DNA of 64,000 nt, taken from Melastoma dodecandrum. Lineage: Eukaryota; Streptophyta; Magnoliopsida; Myrtales; Melastomataceae. Positions 47,647 to 59,654 of the stretch are shown one piece after another. The DNA is taken from assembly GCA_029817715.1 (NCBI GenBank), contig JARUPY010000607.1:5642001-5706000 (forward strand). Reading direction: 5' to 3'. Both the position numbers and the translations under genes were made by a program. The notes below the pieces were generated by a model that did not search any database, was not told where the DNA came from, and saw only the letters and a list, made by a program, of their open reading frames with translations. Within the stretch, counting starts at the first letter, position 1; every line of letters starts with the position of its first letter.

Positions 47647-49093
47647 ATGGTAAGGATATTGACTTCGACTTCGTTCCTTGGAGATCTCTCCTTTCTGCCG
47701 ATTCCCATGTGGATGATGCGATCCATTGCTTGTTCCTCGGGGTTTGTTGGGGTTTTCTTTTTGTTTTTGTTTTCTTGGGTGTTCTAGGCTTCCAAGGCGA
47801 TAACGAGTCCGGTACCGGAATCATTTTATCCGACCCTCGCCCTCCTCATGCTCTCCGTCGGCCTCGTCTTCACCGCCTCCTTCTTCATGTATGATTGGAA
47901 TCCCTCCATCCCAAAATATTCCCTTGATCGTTTTGCGGTTCGATCCGATCTGGGTGTGTCGTGCTTGATTTCTGTGGGTGTTGTATGCTGATGGGGGTGC
48001 TGTTTGGCTACCTGATTTGTATGATTTGTCTGATTTGGGAATGCCAATAAGCAAAAGGATCGTTGACGATCCTTTTGCTTACTGGGGGCTTTTTGCCCGA
48101 GAGACACAAGATTAGTTGTTTTGATTGTCTGCGAGGTTCTTACCTTTCCTCCTGGTGCAATTGCGACCGAGGGTTTTGCGATCATGGTCGAGGAAAAGTA
48201 TGGCTTCTTTTTTTTTTCCTCCAGGGTTTTTCAGATGATGAGTTTGTTTTAGTGGAAGGCTGAGTAGGTTGCTGCAGTTGATTGTATGCAAATGGAAAAA
48301 GGTCCATTGGCGATATTAAACTTTGATTTTACTGATGTCTTATGCAATTCTGTTCTTATTTTTCTTCTCATGCAGTGGCCGAGTTTATCCATAGTGTTGT
48401 CGATGATGTGCCCTTCGAAGTTGCATGACCATAGCTATTACTTTAGTCTTGAAGTTGCATGCTTAAGCTCGGACCTTCCCATTCAACAGAAGTCATCTTC
48501 CCAACGCTTGCTTGGAAAGTATGCATGATTCGGTCTTGGGTTTACTCGCCATAGTTGATGTTGTAATTGTGTCTTCCATGTCTTTTATCCTTGGTTCTAG
48601 CTATGTTTTGTGAGATTATGAAAAAATTGCATTAGAGGGTTGTGTAGTTGTCATCTTGTTCTTCTATGTTAAGTACCCAATCACCGTGTTACCCAGTATT
48701 ATGTCCAGTAGCTTCTGTGAAATTGGGTTGAGCTCAGCTCTTTTCCCAGTGCGCCTTTTCTCTGAGAATTGCTTTGAAGCTATTGTTATATGTTAACGAG
48801 TCCTGCCCCTGTACTACATAAGGTAACAAGACTTATGATTTGCAGTTATGCGACCACCACTACTCGGAGGAACCTCAGCATTGCAAGGGAAGTCACCACA
48901 GGGGCTGTAGCTTCTGTCTTTCTGGTAACGCCTCCACATTTCTTCGCCTGTTTGATTCATAACCCTATTTTCTTTCTCTCCCATCACTTCTATATCAACT
49001 TGCTGTGATGCGGTGGCTAACAGCCCCATACTTCTGCAAATGCAGGGATTTGGCTCCTTGTTCCTTCTTCTCGCATCTGGAGTTTACATATAA
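47647..49093 (+). CDS. OST5: OST5/TMEM258-like oligosaccharyltransferase subunit
   Basis: Four exons: 47647-47649 (the ATG alone), 47788-47888, 48846-48924 and 49046-49093. All introns are GT-AG and the phases join to a 76-residue protein. It opens MASKAITSPVPESFYPTLAL, has a first hydrophobic segment at about 14-35, a short polar loop with TTTTRRNLSIAREVTTGAV (about 38-56), and a second hydrophobic segment at about 55-76 ending GFGSLFLLLASGVYI. The family (TMEM258 in animals, Ost5 in fungi) is a small two-helix subunit of the ER oligosaccharyltransferase that N-glycosylates nascent proteins. Length is close to the family norm of about 80. The start rests on the splice join: no other ATG lies in that frame. 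Confidence 0.92.
48048..48081. repeat. Perfect 16-bp hairpin in an OST5 intron
   Basis: TAAGCAAAAGGATCGT, a 2-base spacer (TG), then its exact reverse complement, at 48048-48063 and 48066-48081. It lies in the long second intron (47889-48845). With a 2-nt loop, the DNA could extrude as a cruciform, but an RNA hairpin would open a few base pairs. It is too short for a typical plant microRNA precursor. Confidence 0.9.
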
Positions 49094-49389
49094 TCTTGGG
49101 CGCTCTACAGATTTAATTGGCCGGCTGGTTGTCCGCGGATGAACTTTCCGATTAGTCAAGTGGCTTACATGAGTGGGGGAAGTACTTGGTAGAAGTAAAT
49201 CAGCATGTTTATAGCTTTTTGTGCTCAAATTTTGCAGACCCTTCATTAACGACTGTGTTTTTGCGAATCTTCAGTGTTTTTACGTTGGAAACTATCAAAT
49301 AATATCAATAAACGCATCGACCAAAAAGTTCCAGAGGATTGGCAAAGAACTACGACATCGTATATCTGGGTAGTTTCAAAAAATTTTTA

Positions 49390-50510
49390 CGAAATAACGT
49401 TGCTCAAATAATTAAATATATATTAAACTTTGACGTTTTTTCTCGATTTAGCCTAACATTTAAAAAATATGTTCTTAAATCCCAACGTTGGACCGTAACA
49501 CTGACATGGCAGTTAACGCCATCAATTCCACGTCTAATATATTTTTCTTCATAATAAATTATCAAATATATCCTAAACTTTGACATTTTTTTCTAATTAG
49601 CCTAACATTTGAAAAATATTATCTTACATCCCGACGTTGAGCTATTATCTTCATTATATTTTATGTTAGTGGTCGACGCTAACGGACTACGTAACATTGA
49701 TACGACAATTAATGCTGTCAGCATTACATTTAATCTATTTTTTCTCAAATTGAATCATAAATCCTGAATAAAGCTCCAAATATGGTTTAATCTCACTTTT
49801 AACGAATATTTTAATCATACTTCCGACCAATCCTACACTAACAAATCACAATCTCATCCCAACCTTTAATCCTCAACCACTATCTCACCCTAACTCTCGA
49901 CTTCCAACCCCAAAAAGTTGACATATCAACAGTATTGATTTGGAGTTGTACGTTTGTATAACAATGTTGACATACTTATACAATATTATTTACTTAGATA
50001 ATGACCATGTGTTTGTCTAAATAATGTATGACAATGTGTTTGCATAGGCCTGTCCGGAAATTTTAGTAATCCTGGATATATTTAAAACATTTAACTTTGA
50101 CTATAATTAGAACAACTACAATTTGTTCATAATACCTAAAAAATCTATTACAATATTTGTTCTTATTGGAGACGGCTACGGATTATATGATGGAGATAAC
50201 AGTCCAACGTTAGGATGCAAGATGATATTTTTCAAATGTTATGCTAAATTAGAAAAAATGACTAAATTTAAGATATATTTGATAATTTAGCCCGATGAAA
50301 AAATAGATAAAAGGTGGCATTAACGACTGTTAATTGCTAGGTTAGCGCCACGTAGAACTCCGTTAGCGGGGACGGTTAACGGATGATATAATAGAAATAA
50401 CGACCCAACTTGGAATGTAAGATGATATTTTTCAAATGTTAGGCTAAATCAGAAAAAAAAATACTAAAGTTTAGGATATATTTGATAATTTGACATTTCT
50501 TAAAAGGCAG
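49390..50510. repeat. AT-rich repeat: two direct units facing two inverted units
   Basis: Two direct units on the left (about 49395-49550 and 49555-49750) share CTAAACTTTGAC, TTAGCCTAACATTT and the CATCCCGACGTTG core. Two inverted relatives lie on the right (about 50180-50340 and 50390-50500). A cassette of tandem pairs facing each other resembles a foldback or MITE cluster. It lies between OST5 and MSI4 and contains no coding frame of note. Confidence 0.65.
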
Positions 50511-50870
50511 AGAGGACCGCATTTAGCTATTTATTTTTTGTTAAAATAACCTATCGTACAAACCATGTTGCAAAATAATAATTTTCCAAAGCCGGTTTAT
50601 AATCAAAATGTCCGGTTCGGTACTGTCCGAGAGTCCGGTCCAAACCAGTTGAACCGACCGGTCACCAGTTCGCGCGTGTGCGTCACTCTCCCCTCACCTT
50701 TCCGCCATTGCCATTTCCCTTTCGTTTTAAAGTTCCGGTCTTTCGGACAAACACCCCACTCCCCCTCCTCGTACCCATCCCTCTCCACTCCCTCAGGTTT
50801 CCCCTCCTCCCTCCTCGAAGGTCTTCTCTTCCGCAGCCCCCAGCTGCCGGAATCAATCCCTCGTAGGGAA

Positions 50871-53800
50871 ATGGAAGACCAGCCGCAGCTGCTTCCCAAG
50901 AAGCGAGGGAGGAAGCCGAAGCCCAAGGACGAGAAGAAGGACGACCTCAAGCCCTTAGGCGCCTCTCCGGGACCCAGGAGGTCTTCGTGGGCGCACTCCC
51001 AGCAGCACGCCGTCGACGAAAAGTACTCCCAGTGGAAGACCCTGGTCCCTGTCCTCTACGACTGGCTCGCCAACCATAACCTCGTCTGGCCCTCCCTTTC
51101 TTGCAGGTTTCCCCCACCTCCTTCTCCTGCTCGTTACTTTTTTGCTTCTGGGTTTTGTTGGAAAAGCCTGGATCTGGGGCCGTAGTGATGATAGGATATG
51201 AGAGAAGATTTTCTTGGGATGCGGTTCTTGCGAGTCCGTGCAGAGTTCGCTGTTAGTATCCGGATGGTTTCAGCCTGTGGACTGTGTTTATGAAATTGGG
51301 TTTCCATCAGGGCTTGGCCTCTTGATGGCGTTTCAAACTTGGTTTGGAGACTCAAGAGGGTTTAGGGTTTCTGCAAGGGCAGGCAGGGTTATTCGAGGGT
51401 TTTATATCATATGGTTGTTTTGAATACAATCTACTGCGCCTACTATATCCTTCCGTATTTAGTTACGAAGAGGGGTGGTGAAAAAGCTGTAACGATATAG
51501 AGAAACAAGGTCAGGGTCGTACCTTGTCAAAGTGGAAAATGTGGATTGAGCATATGAGCCTTAGGCTTGGTTTCTGTGATTACGTGAATGAAATCTCTAG
51601 GATGATTGGATAAGTGATCTGTGTTTCGTGAAAACGATAAGAGCAGGTACGTGGAAAGATTTTTGTCTACTGACGGTCTGTAAAGAAGGGAGTAGGAGAA
51701 GAAGGGACACTGATAATTCATTTGTTGCTACTGTTTGGTGTTTAGGTAGTTGCAGGAGTCTGGGATTAGGCATTTATCATACTGATAAGTTATAACCTTA
51801 CTCTGTTCTATGAATGTTTAATAGATAATTCCATTCTTATTAAGCTTCAAAATAGTGAAAAATAGAGGGAAATATAAATTTAAAGTACAATCTGGATTCT
51901 GGGATGATTTATTTCTCAGTGATTTGGAAGTTTTTTATCGTCTTCTCTCTCTTTTTTATTCCATCACCCTCAAATAAACCAACAGTCATGATGGTCCTTC
52001 TGCTTGTCTGGCACAAGGATAGCTTTGTAGTGGGCATCCTTTTGTGTTCCTTTCCAATCATGGTGGTTAATGTGCATGCATTACTGTGGAATGCTTCCAT
52101 TTACATACCATTTTCTGGTGTATTGTACAATTTGACCCTGATCTAAATGTTTTGCAATGAAATTTGGCTTCATCATTTATAGTTGGGTTGTAAATTTTGT
52201 ATTTGTCGTATTATAAAGGTGGGGCCCACAGCTTGAGCAGGGTACCCATAGAAACAGGCAACGCCTCTACCTTTCTGAGCAGGCAAGTTTTCACTACATA
52301 AGCTTTTCCTTTCATGTTTCCAAGCATCGTTCATTATTCTCCTCCTGTAGCAAACATTATTCTCCTACTTTAGATGTTATTTGAACATAGGATTTGGGTG
52401 CTGGTGTTCTAAATCTTCTGTTTCTAATGAAGTTCCTCAAAGATGAACTTATCTTCTTGTCCCTTGAGCAGGCAATTGATAATTTGATCCTCTCATTTGA
52501 TGGTAAATTATTTTGTTTGTTCTGTTCTGGTTCTGTAGTCTTTCCTGAATTGTTTATTTTTGTTTTCAGACAGATGGCAGTGTCCCCAATACTTTGGTGA
52601 TAGCAAACTGTGACATCGTGAAGTCCAGGGTAGCTTCTTCAGAGCAAATAGGCCAGGTAATCCAGTTGTTCCCCTATAAATAAATGGTTCGTTTGATATA
52701 GAGATGCAGCAATTTCTTTTTTGTTAGAATTAAAAGCTCATGTTATATTATCTCTGTGCAGTCATCCCAGAGCAAAGTTTATAAATCCTGACCTGATTGG
52801 GTTCTTATATATTTTCCAGTTTAACGAGTCGGCGCGCTCTGCATTTGTAAGAAAGTACAAGACGATTATACATCCAGGAGAGGTACCAGTAATTATTTTA
52901 ATCATTAGCAGTAACTTGTGATAATTTTCTTAACATGTACTTTGTCCAAAGCATTTGATATTCCATGAATTTTTCAATAATGTTCATTTTGTTGTTAAAG
53001 ACTTTCGGGTTCTGCTCTTTGAAATTCACCTCAGAGGATATATGTACTGTCATCTGCTTTATTGGACAGGCACCTGATAGTTTGATGTTTTACCAATGAC
53101 TAAGCTATCTGCCATTTTACTGATATACATTTTACGTCTTTTAAAATATTAACCATATACTTGTTCCCTATTATTTTCTAACATTTTCACACAGGTCAAT
53201 AGAATTCGGGAACTTCCTCAGAATCCCAACATTGTAGCGACTCACACTGATAGCCCTGATGTACGTTATGGAAATTGAAAGTTAATCAGCCTTTGTTTTT
53301 TGTTTCCAGAATGTTCACTCAATTGTTACATTTTCGTTTTTATTTGTGATACAATTTCTGACTTTTTAGGTCTTTATATGGGATGTGGAATCTCAACCCA
53401 GCAAGAATGCTGTCTTTGGAGCTACTGTTTCGCAGCCAGATCTGGTTTGTTCAATGGTTGCTTAGCTTTATGTCTGTTCGGGAATAGCACAAACAGATTT
53501 TAGTACACCCGAATGAAAGAAGCTTCTGTTGCTGATTTTTAAGAAGCTGCTAACTAGTGATGTAGTTACTGTGGGTTTGCAGCATTGCTTCTATTGGTGA
53601 AATATATTTAAACCAACTGAGTTTCATGGTTTTTTAAGTCCTGCGTTTCACTGGTGGAAATATATGTATTGTTGTTACAACTATAAGTTTAATGACACCA
53701 CTAATATAATGCAGATATTAACTGGACATCAAGAAAATGCTGAATTTGCTCTTGCTATGTGTCCAACCGAACCATTTGTCCTCTCAGGAGGTAATGATGC

Positions 53801-55722
53801 CCTATTGATATCAGAAAGATCTCGCACTTTCTTATCGTTTTGATTGTAAATTTCAAATATATTCCTCACATTTCTTTTTCCTTTTCCTTTCATTATTCAG
53901 GGAAGGACAAATTAGTGGTTTTGTGGAGTATCCAGGACCATGTAGCAAGTTCTGCGATGAATCAAGCTACTGAGAAGTCAGCAGGATCCGGTGGATCACT
54001 AATAAAAAACACCATCGGCAATGGAAATGATGAAGCTGCTAACGGTTCTTCTAAAATTGGACCACGAGGAACTTACAGCGGACATAAGGATACCGTTGAA
54101 GATGTAGCTTTCTGCCCATTTAGGTAAATGATGTCCATTCAACCAGGGAACATTTATACTTTTTCTGTTATTCTTTGGTTATAGTGATGAATTATAAAAA
54201 ATGTAACCGTCATATTTACATGGGCGAGGCTGCGGGCACATACATGTGCCGTCCCCTTTTCTCTGTGCTAGGTGGGGATAGCTTTGTGCATGGGGTTAAT
54301 ATATATGGATTCTGATGGTCTTTTTTGTGTCTTCACTGCAGTTCGCAGGAATTCTGCAGTGTTGGTGATGATTCTTGCCTCATCCTGTGGGATGCACGAG
54401 TTGGCTCTAGTCCAGTTCATAAGGTGGAGATATTCTTTTCATCTTGCAGCTTACACATTCAAACATGATTTCATTTGGTGTGAAGTGCTTGTTTTTTAGA
54501 CTGAAGTTCATACCATTCATGCCAGGAAATTGTGCTTCCAGCGAATAAAATTCTAATATAGAGAACATTAACAGCTCAACTGAGTAATCCTGTCAATGTT
54601 GAATTTGACAATTATTTTGTGTGGCCCTTGCAGGTTGAGAAAGCTCATGATGCCGACCTCCACTGCGTTGACTGGAACCCTCATGACAGTAACCTGATTC
54701 TTACCGGGTATATATCCAGTTGGCCAGGATATTTGTGGTTTTATCGATAATAAACCATGTAATATGTTTGTATTCTTTATCTAGATCTGCTGATAACTCC
54801 ATTCACATGTTCGACCGGAGAAAACTGGCTTCTGATGGTGCCGGCTTGCCAGTTCACAAGTTTGAGGGTCATAAGGCTGCTGTGCTTTGTGTGCAGGTAT
54901 TACTGTATTACTTACTGTGTTTGACCTGTTTGTTCGTTCTTCTCCAGTTTTTTTAAACAACTGACCTTACTATGTGCCAGTAATTACCTCTTACTGTGAC
55001 CTTACTGTATTTTGAAACAACTGACCTTACTATTACCTTACTGTGTGCTCTTGTTACCCCTCAGTGGTCTCCGGACAAATCGTCTGTTTTCGGAAGCTCG
55101 GCTGAGGATGGCCTATTGAACATTTGGGACTACGACAAGGTTATGCAGTCTCACTTTTTACAGATTTGATGGGATCATGGCATGCGGTTCAACTTTTGTG
55201 CTCTGTCGACTTCTGCTAAATCAGATTGTGCTTCCTCACAGGTCAATAAAGTTAAAGACGGATCTCCAAATGCTCCCCCAGGGTTGTTCTTCCAGCATGC
55301 TGGACACAGGTGACATCCTGATGCTAAACACAGTTTGAATCCCTGTTGGGTGTTATGGGTATTTGCTCGTCTGTACACATGTAGTCAACTCGTTATGATT
55401 GGTCTCCTGTTGTTATGATTTGCAGGGACAAAGTTATTGATTTTCACTGGAATATGTATGACCCCTGGACCGTTGTTAGTGTATCAGACGACTGTGATTC
55501 CATCGGCGGCGGCGGTACATTGCAGGTATGCATCTCGTTAACCGCAACTCGACCCCCCAAACTTATAAGCGAATGATCGGATCATTGAATGGGTGTTTCT
55601 AACAGATATGGCGTATGAGCGACCTGATCTACCGGCCAGAAGAAGAGGTATTGGCTGAGCTGGAGAAGTTCAAATCTCATGTCTTGGAATGTTCAAAGAG
55701 TCAACCGGTCGCGGAGGGCTGA
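50871..55722 (+). CDS. MSI4: WD40 histone-binding protein MSI4/FVE
   Basis: Fifteen exons (50871-51106, 52219-52282, 52570-52656, 52820-52882, 53195-53260, 53370-53444, 53715-53790, 53901-54123, 54342-54423, 54634-54707, 54785-54896, 55065-55139, 55242-55309, 55426-55525, 55606-55722) encode 505 residues with all phases joining. Residues 9-23 are a basic KKRGRKPK tract (likely nuclear signal). About 49-78 is the conserved VDEKYSQWKTLVPVLYDWLA block (RbAp46/48-type H4-binding), followed by WD40 repeats (FIWDVES, LVVLWSIQD, LILWDAR, LNIWDYD). Family: RbAp46/48-type histone chaperone. MSI4/FVE acts in deacetylase and other repressor complexes, lowers FLC and promotes flowering, and can act as a CUL4-DDB1 receptor (WDxR motif LWDAR). 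Intron 2 uses GC instead of GT. The in-frame sequence upstream of 50871 is treated as UTR. Confidence 0.97.
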
Positions 55723-56240
55723 ACTCTACTAACCAATGCGCGTCTACAATCTCCCCGGCTGGTCTAAGCCGTGTAGTTTCGTTATCTTGGTGTGGGTCCC
55801 AGTAGTTTAACAAGTAGGCTCTGCAGAGAGAGTATATTCTAGAAACTTGGACAAATTCGATGAGGAAGCTGAACCTCTGGGGTTGACTGTGCCGAAGTTG
55901 TATTCTTGGTTTCTGTAATCAACTCCTGTTTGAGGTGTGATCAGTGCGCGCACTTCGTTTCTAAAATCCAGATTCCCCCCAAGCCCCAGCTGCATGGATA
56001 TGGCAACAAAGACCGGACACTTCGTATTTTCAATCTCCACTTCTCCTTCTCTTGTTTCCTTCTATTGCTTGCAAATGCATACGCCTCATGACAATCCATC
56101 CTTTTTACAATATTACTTGACAATACCCTCGTGACAAAACCATTCTCCTTGCCTTAAGGGTTAACCCCAGTTACCCTCAGTTAGCTACCAATACTTAAGC
56201 ACGCAACAACTTCACCCCCCCTCCCCCCCCAAAAAAAATA
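55723..56240 (+). other. 3' flank of MSI4
   Basis: No gene recognised. After the TGA at 55720-55722 there is T-rich sequence with a probable polyadenylation region. A C8/A8 run at about 56214-56240 marks the approximate edge of the gypsy relic that follows. Confidence 0.4.
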
Positions 56241-58001
56241 ATGCTTGTCCTCAAATCAAGAAATCTTTTACTGATCATAAAATTCCCATTTAGCATCATC
56301 ATTAATATTATTATTTTGACCATTGAATCAAAACATAAACCACTCCTTCATTCCTATCCAATATTGCCTTTGGTTTTTACTGTCCGACTGTTTTCGCCAA
56401 TCCACTTCTGATATGGAACGCATAGCAGATGAAAAAACTTCATGCTTTTTTTTTAAATAATGACACATGAAAAACATGATGGAGTTTTGCTTCTAGTGGT
56501 AACCGTAAAACCACAATTCCTATCTTGGAAATAATAGGAAAATGTCCAAAATATCGACGTGATATTTTGGCCAAAGCTCTGTAAGCCCATAGTCTTCTGT
56601 TTATAGGGTTGTAATTTCACATATATAAGGTCCACAATTGTGAATTCTTCGTCAATTATCCCTTTGTCTGTCTGGTTTTGCTCTTTTAAGATGGAATTTT
56701 ATCATTTTTAAACATTCATCACTCGTCAACAAATTCCTGTCAATTGTATCCACAACACTATTCCCTACAACAATAAATAAATTATTGAAAATTTTCCATT
56801 TAAAATCTCATAAGGGTAGATTTGGAAAATGAGTGATATGTGTTGTTGTACCACCATTCTACTATAGAAATCCATTGAGCCCAAATAGATTTTCAAACGC
56901 TTATTAACTACCTCGGATTGTCCATCCGTTTGACGGTAATTGCTAGAAGACATTAACAGATCGACCTATTAGAACCTGAAAAGTTCTCTCTATAAAGAAC
57001 TAATAAATACCTTGTCTCTATTAGACATTATAGTTTTATGCATACCATGGAACCTAAATATTTGTTAAAAAAAAAAGTGTTGTGCACCTGAAACTGCAAT
57101 AAAAGGTTGCTGAGGAGAATAAAATTGGCACACTTGATAAGCCTATCACCACCGCCAAGATAGTGTCTTTAACTTTTACTTTAGCAGACCTTCAATGAAA
57201 TTCATTGAAATGTCTATCCAAATGGTATTCGGTAAGGGTAATGGTTGAAGTAAACCTGCAGACTTTTCCAACACTGGTTTGCATTGCTGACAAATTCCAC
57301 GACTCTTGATATAATATATAATTTCTAACATGTTTCTACACATTTTTTCAATAGAACAAATTGGAAACTCTTTTAAGAGTGGCCTTCATACACGAATAAC
57401 CTCCTTTAGGGAAATCATGCAACAAAGACATTATCTTTTGTCTTAAGTCTTCATTATTACCCACCACCAATCTACCTTTCCTTCTCAATTCTCCTTGGGT
57501 ACAGAAATAAGGAATTCTAACTCTTGAATTCATTTGTAGTTGGTCATCTATTTACCAAGTTGTTTGGATCTAACTTTTAAGTTCTATAATAACTTGTGAG
57601 AGAACCAAAGACATCAGTTCAGTTCCATCATCCTTGAAAGGACTTCTGTAACTACATTTTCTTTTTCCTTTTTATAAAGCACTTCATAGTCCAATCCAAG
57701 AAGCTTTGGTATATAGTTACTTTGGAATGTAGTTGTGGTCTTTTGCTCCAAAAAGGCTGAATTCAACGGTCTTTATTATGAAATGTCTCCCACTCATATA
57801 AGGTTTCAAGTTTTTAAAAGTAAAACAATAGCTAACAATTCCTTCTCATAAGTAGAACAACTTCTTGTCTTCCGGGAGAATGTCCTACTTATATAAGCTA
57901 TGGGGTGTCAATTTTGTGTCAGAACAACCCTCATTCCTATGTCTGAAGCGTTTATCTCAATGACGGATATATCTGCAAAATTTTGAAGTGCCAGGACCAG
58001 A
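56240..58001 (-). mobile_element. Decayed Ty3/gypsy pol (minus)
   Basis: On the minus strand: RNase H-like sequence at about 58000-57850 (LQNFADISVIEIN); integrase zinc-binding region at 57533-57348 (GRLVVGNNEDLRQKI, then GGYSCMKATLKRVSNLFY); integrase core near 56953-56765 (YRQTDGQSEVVNKRLKIYL); and a C-terminal block with VYVLIQWS near 56320 that resembles a chromodomain-type end. Many stops. It is cut at 58001, directly before TGTTACG, the first bases of an LTR (58002), so that LTR probably inserted into it. Confidence 0.8.
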
Positions 58002-59216
58002 TGTTACGATCCGAAATTTTATTTCGGATATAAGAATATAAATATTTCGAATATAAGAATATAAATGGTTTATTGTAATAGTAACTAAATACAAGTTGAA
58101 CGGTAAATTGGGTCAAAATCCGACATGGCACGAGAGTTTAATATTCTCGTAGTTGACTGATGTTACTAGCGAATGTCATCGAGACTTCGAATCCGATTTC
58201 GTGTGACTACGTCACGCGGAAAAGGGACGCCCGGACCTAAACGTAATCGAATTTGAGTAACAATGATGTTCGTTTTAACGTCGTGGATTTTTGACCGGAA
58301 AAATTATAATTAGTATCTAACTTGAAATGAGTGAGATTACGGATTAAAATGTTTTACGGACAAAAAATTATCAATTATGTAAACCCACATATTATCCGAC
58401 GGTAGGACAAGTAACGGATAGGAGAATCGGGGAAATCATTCCCCGACCTCGCAAACTTTATCGGGTAGGGGGTTAAAATAAAACATAAAAGAGAGAAACA
58501 GAGAACGGACAGAGGAGACGCGGAGGAGGAGCTTGGCCGGGGGGGAGGGAAGACGAAGGATGACCCGCGTTTCTCCGAGGGAGGATTACCCGGCTGCGGA
58601 TCACCCCCCCACTAGTTCACCGAGCTGAGGTCCTTGGGCGCGGCCGTGCCACTGACGGAACGAGCAACCCCGCGGAGGAAGGGAGACAGGGCGCGAGGTC
58701 GAGGAGCTTCAGCTACAAGGGACCCCGGCTTCCCTTCGGAACTCCTTCCAGCAACCGAGATACGCTGCTCAATGGGGCTACTGTCGCTGCGAGGAGCTCG
58801 GGTGAAGAGATCGGAGGAGGGGGCTCAGGGCAAGGATGGCCACCGGAAGAAGAACCCTCGGTTGAAGGGCCGAACCACTTGAGTTCGTTCCGGCCCCCTC
58901 GTTGTTCTGTTGTCCCATTTCTCCGATGTGTGTGCGCGTGGGTTAGGAGTCGTCCGGGGAGGGTCGGGTAGGCTGTGGGTGTCTTGTCCTGGTCCCTGGT
59001 CTCCGTCGTGGTGCGTACGTGAGGTTGGCTCGGGCTGTGAGGCTCTGAACCTGAGCACTGTGGAGTTTGTGTTCGCGGCGCTATTCCAGGAGGTCGAGAG
59101 CACCGGTGATCACAGCGAGGTCTTCATGGGTTTGCTGGTAGTGGCGCCGCGAGGAGCCATCTACCGCCTTCCCACGTTCACACGATCGCGCCTCTCGACA
59201 TACTGGCTCGTTCCGG
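58002..59216 (+). mobile_element. Gypsy-family LTR, left arm of a large inverted repeat
   Basis: It starts TGTTACGATCC at 58002. It shares blocks with the minus-strand LTR at 24430-24753. From 58053 to 59216 it is mirrored by 59655-60814 on the opposite strand. The first half is AT-rich; the second (about 58500 on) is GC-rich. Open frames in it (for example 58634-58882 and 58910-59227) are chance products of high GC and occur as well in the mirror arm. Confidence 0.75.
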
Positions 59217-59654
59217 TTGAACCGTAACTGTGCTGTTTCCTTCTATAGTCCGCGACGACTGTATGGTTGCTGTTCTGGGGGCACTGGAACAGTGCTACGA
59301 CGACCACAACTGGACTGTGAGGGGCTTGCTGGTAGTGGCGGCGCGAGGTGTCCGTCTGCCGCATCCCGAATCGCAGCCTGATAGCTGCCCCTGCCTCTGC
59401 TCTTGCGCCGAGCTTATTTGAGCCGTCGCTTTTCGATCTTAGCTCCTGAAATCGCTAGGGAATATAAGAACCGAGGCGAGTTACGATCCCCCATTGTAGA
59501 AGGATTGCCTCTTGGTCGGATGTGTTGGGTGGCGACGGGTTGTACCGATGTGCGCGCGGAGAACTTCTAAAATGGGTATTATTTCGTTGAAAGGAATACA
59601 AGTAAATCCGGTTCCTTTGAGTTCCGTTTGTCTTTGTATGAGGGTGAGGTCATA
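59217..59654. other. Spacer between the inverted LTR arms
   Basis: 438 bp separate the arms. At about 59325-59365 a GCTTGCTGGTAGTGGCGGCG segment is a direct copy of part of the arms (59131-59165), so the spacer partly derives from the same sequence. No coding signal. Confidence 0.7.

Noticed and set aside
47412..47894. 160-codon frame overlapping the LTR and the OST5 start
   Set aside because: Crosses the LTR edge and the first OST5 intron; the spliced OST5 model explains the sequence better.
50565..50870. In-frame extension upstream of the MSI4 start
   Set aside because: Low-complexity leader-like sequence unlike any MSI4 N-terminus; the ATG at 50871 directly precedes the basic KKRGRKPK tract.
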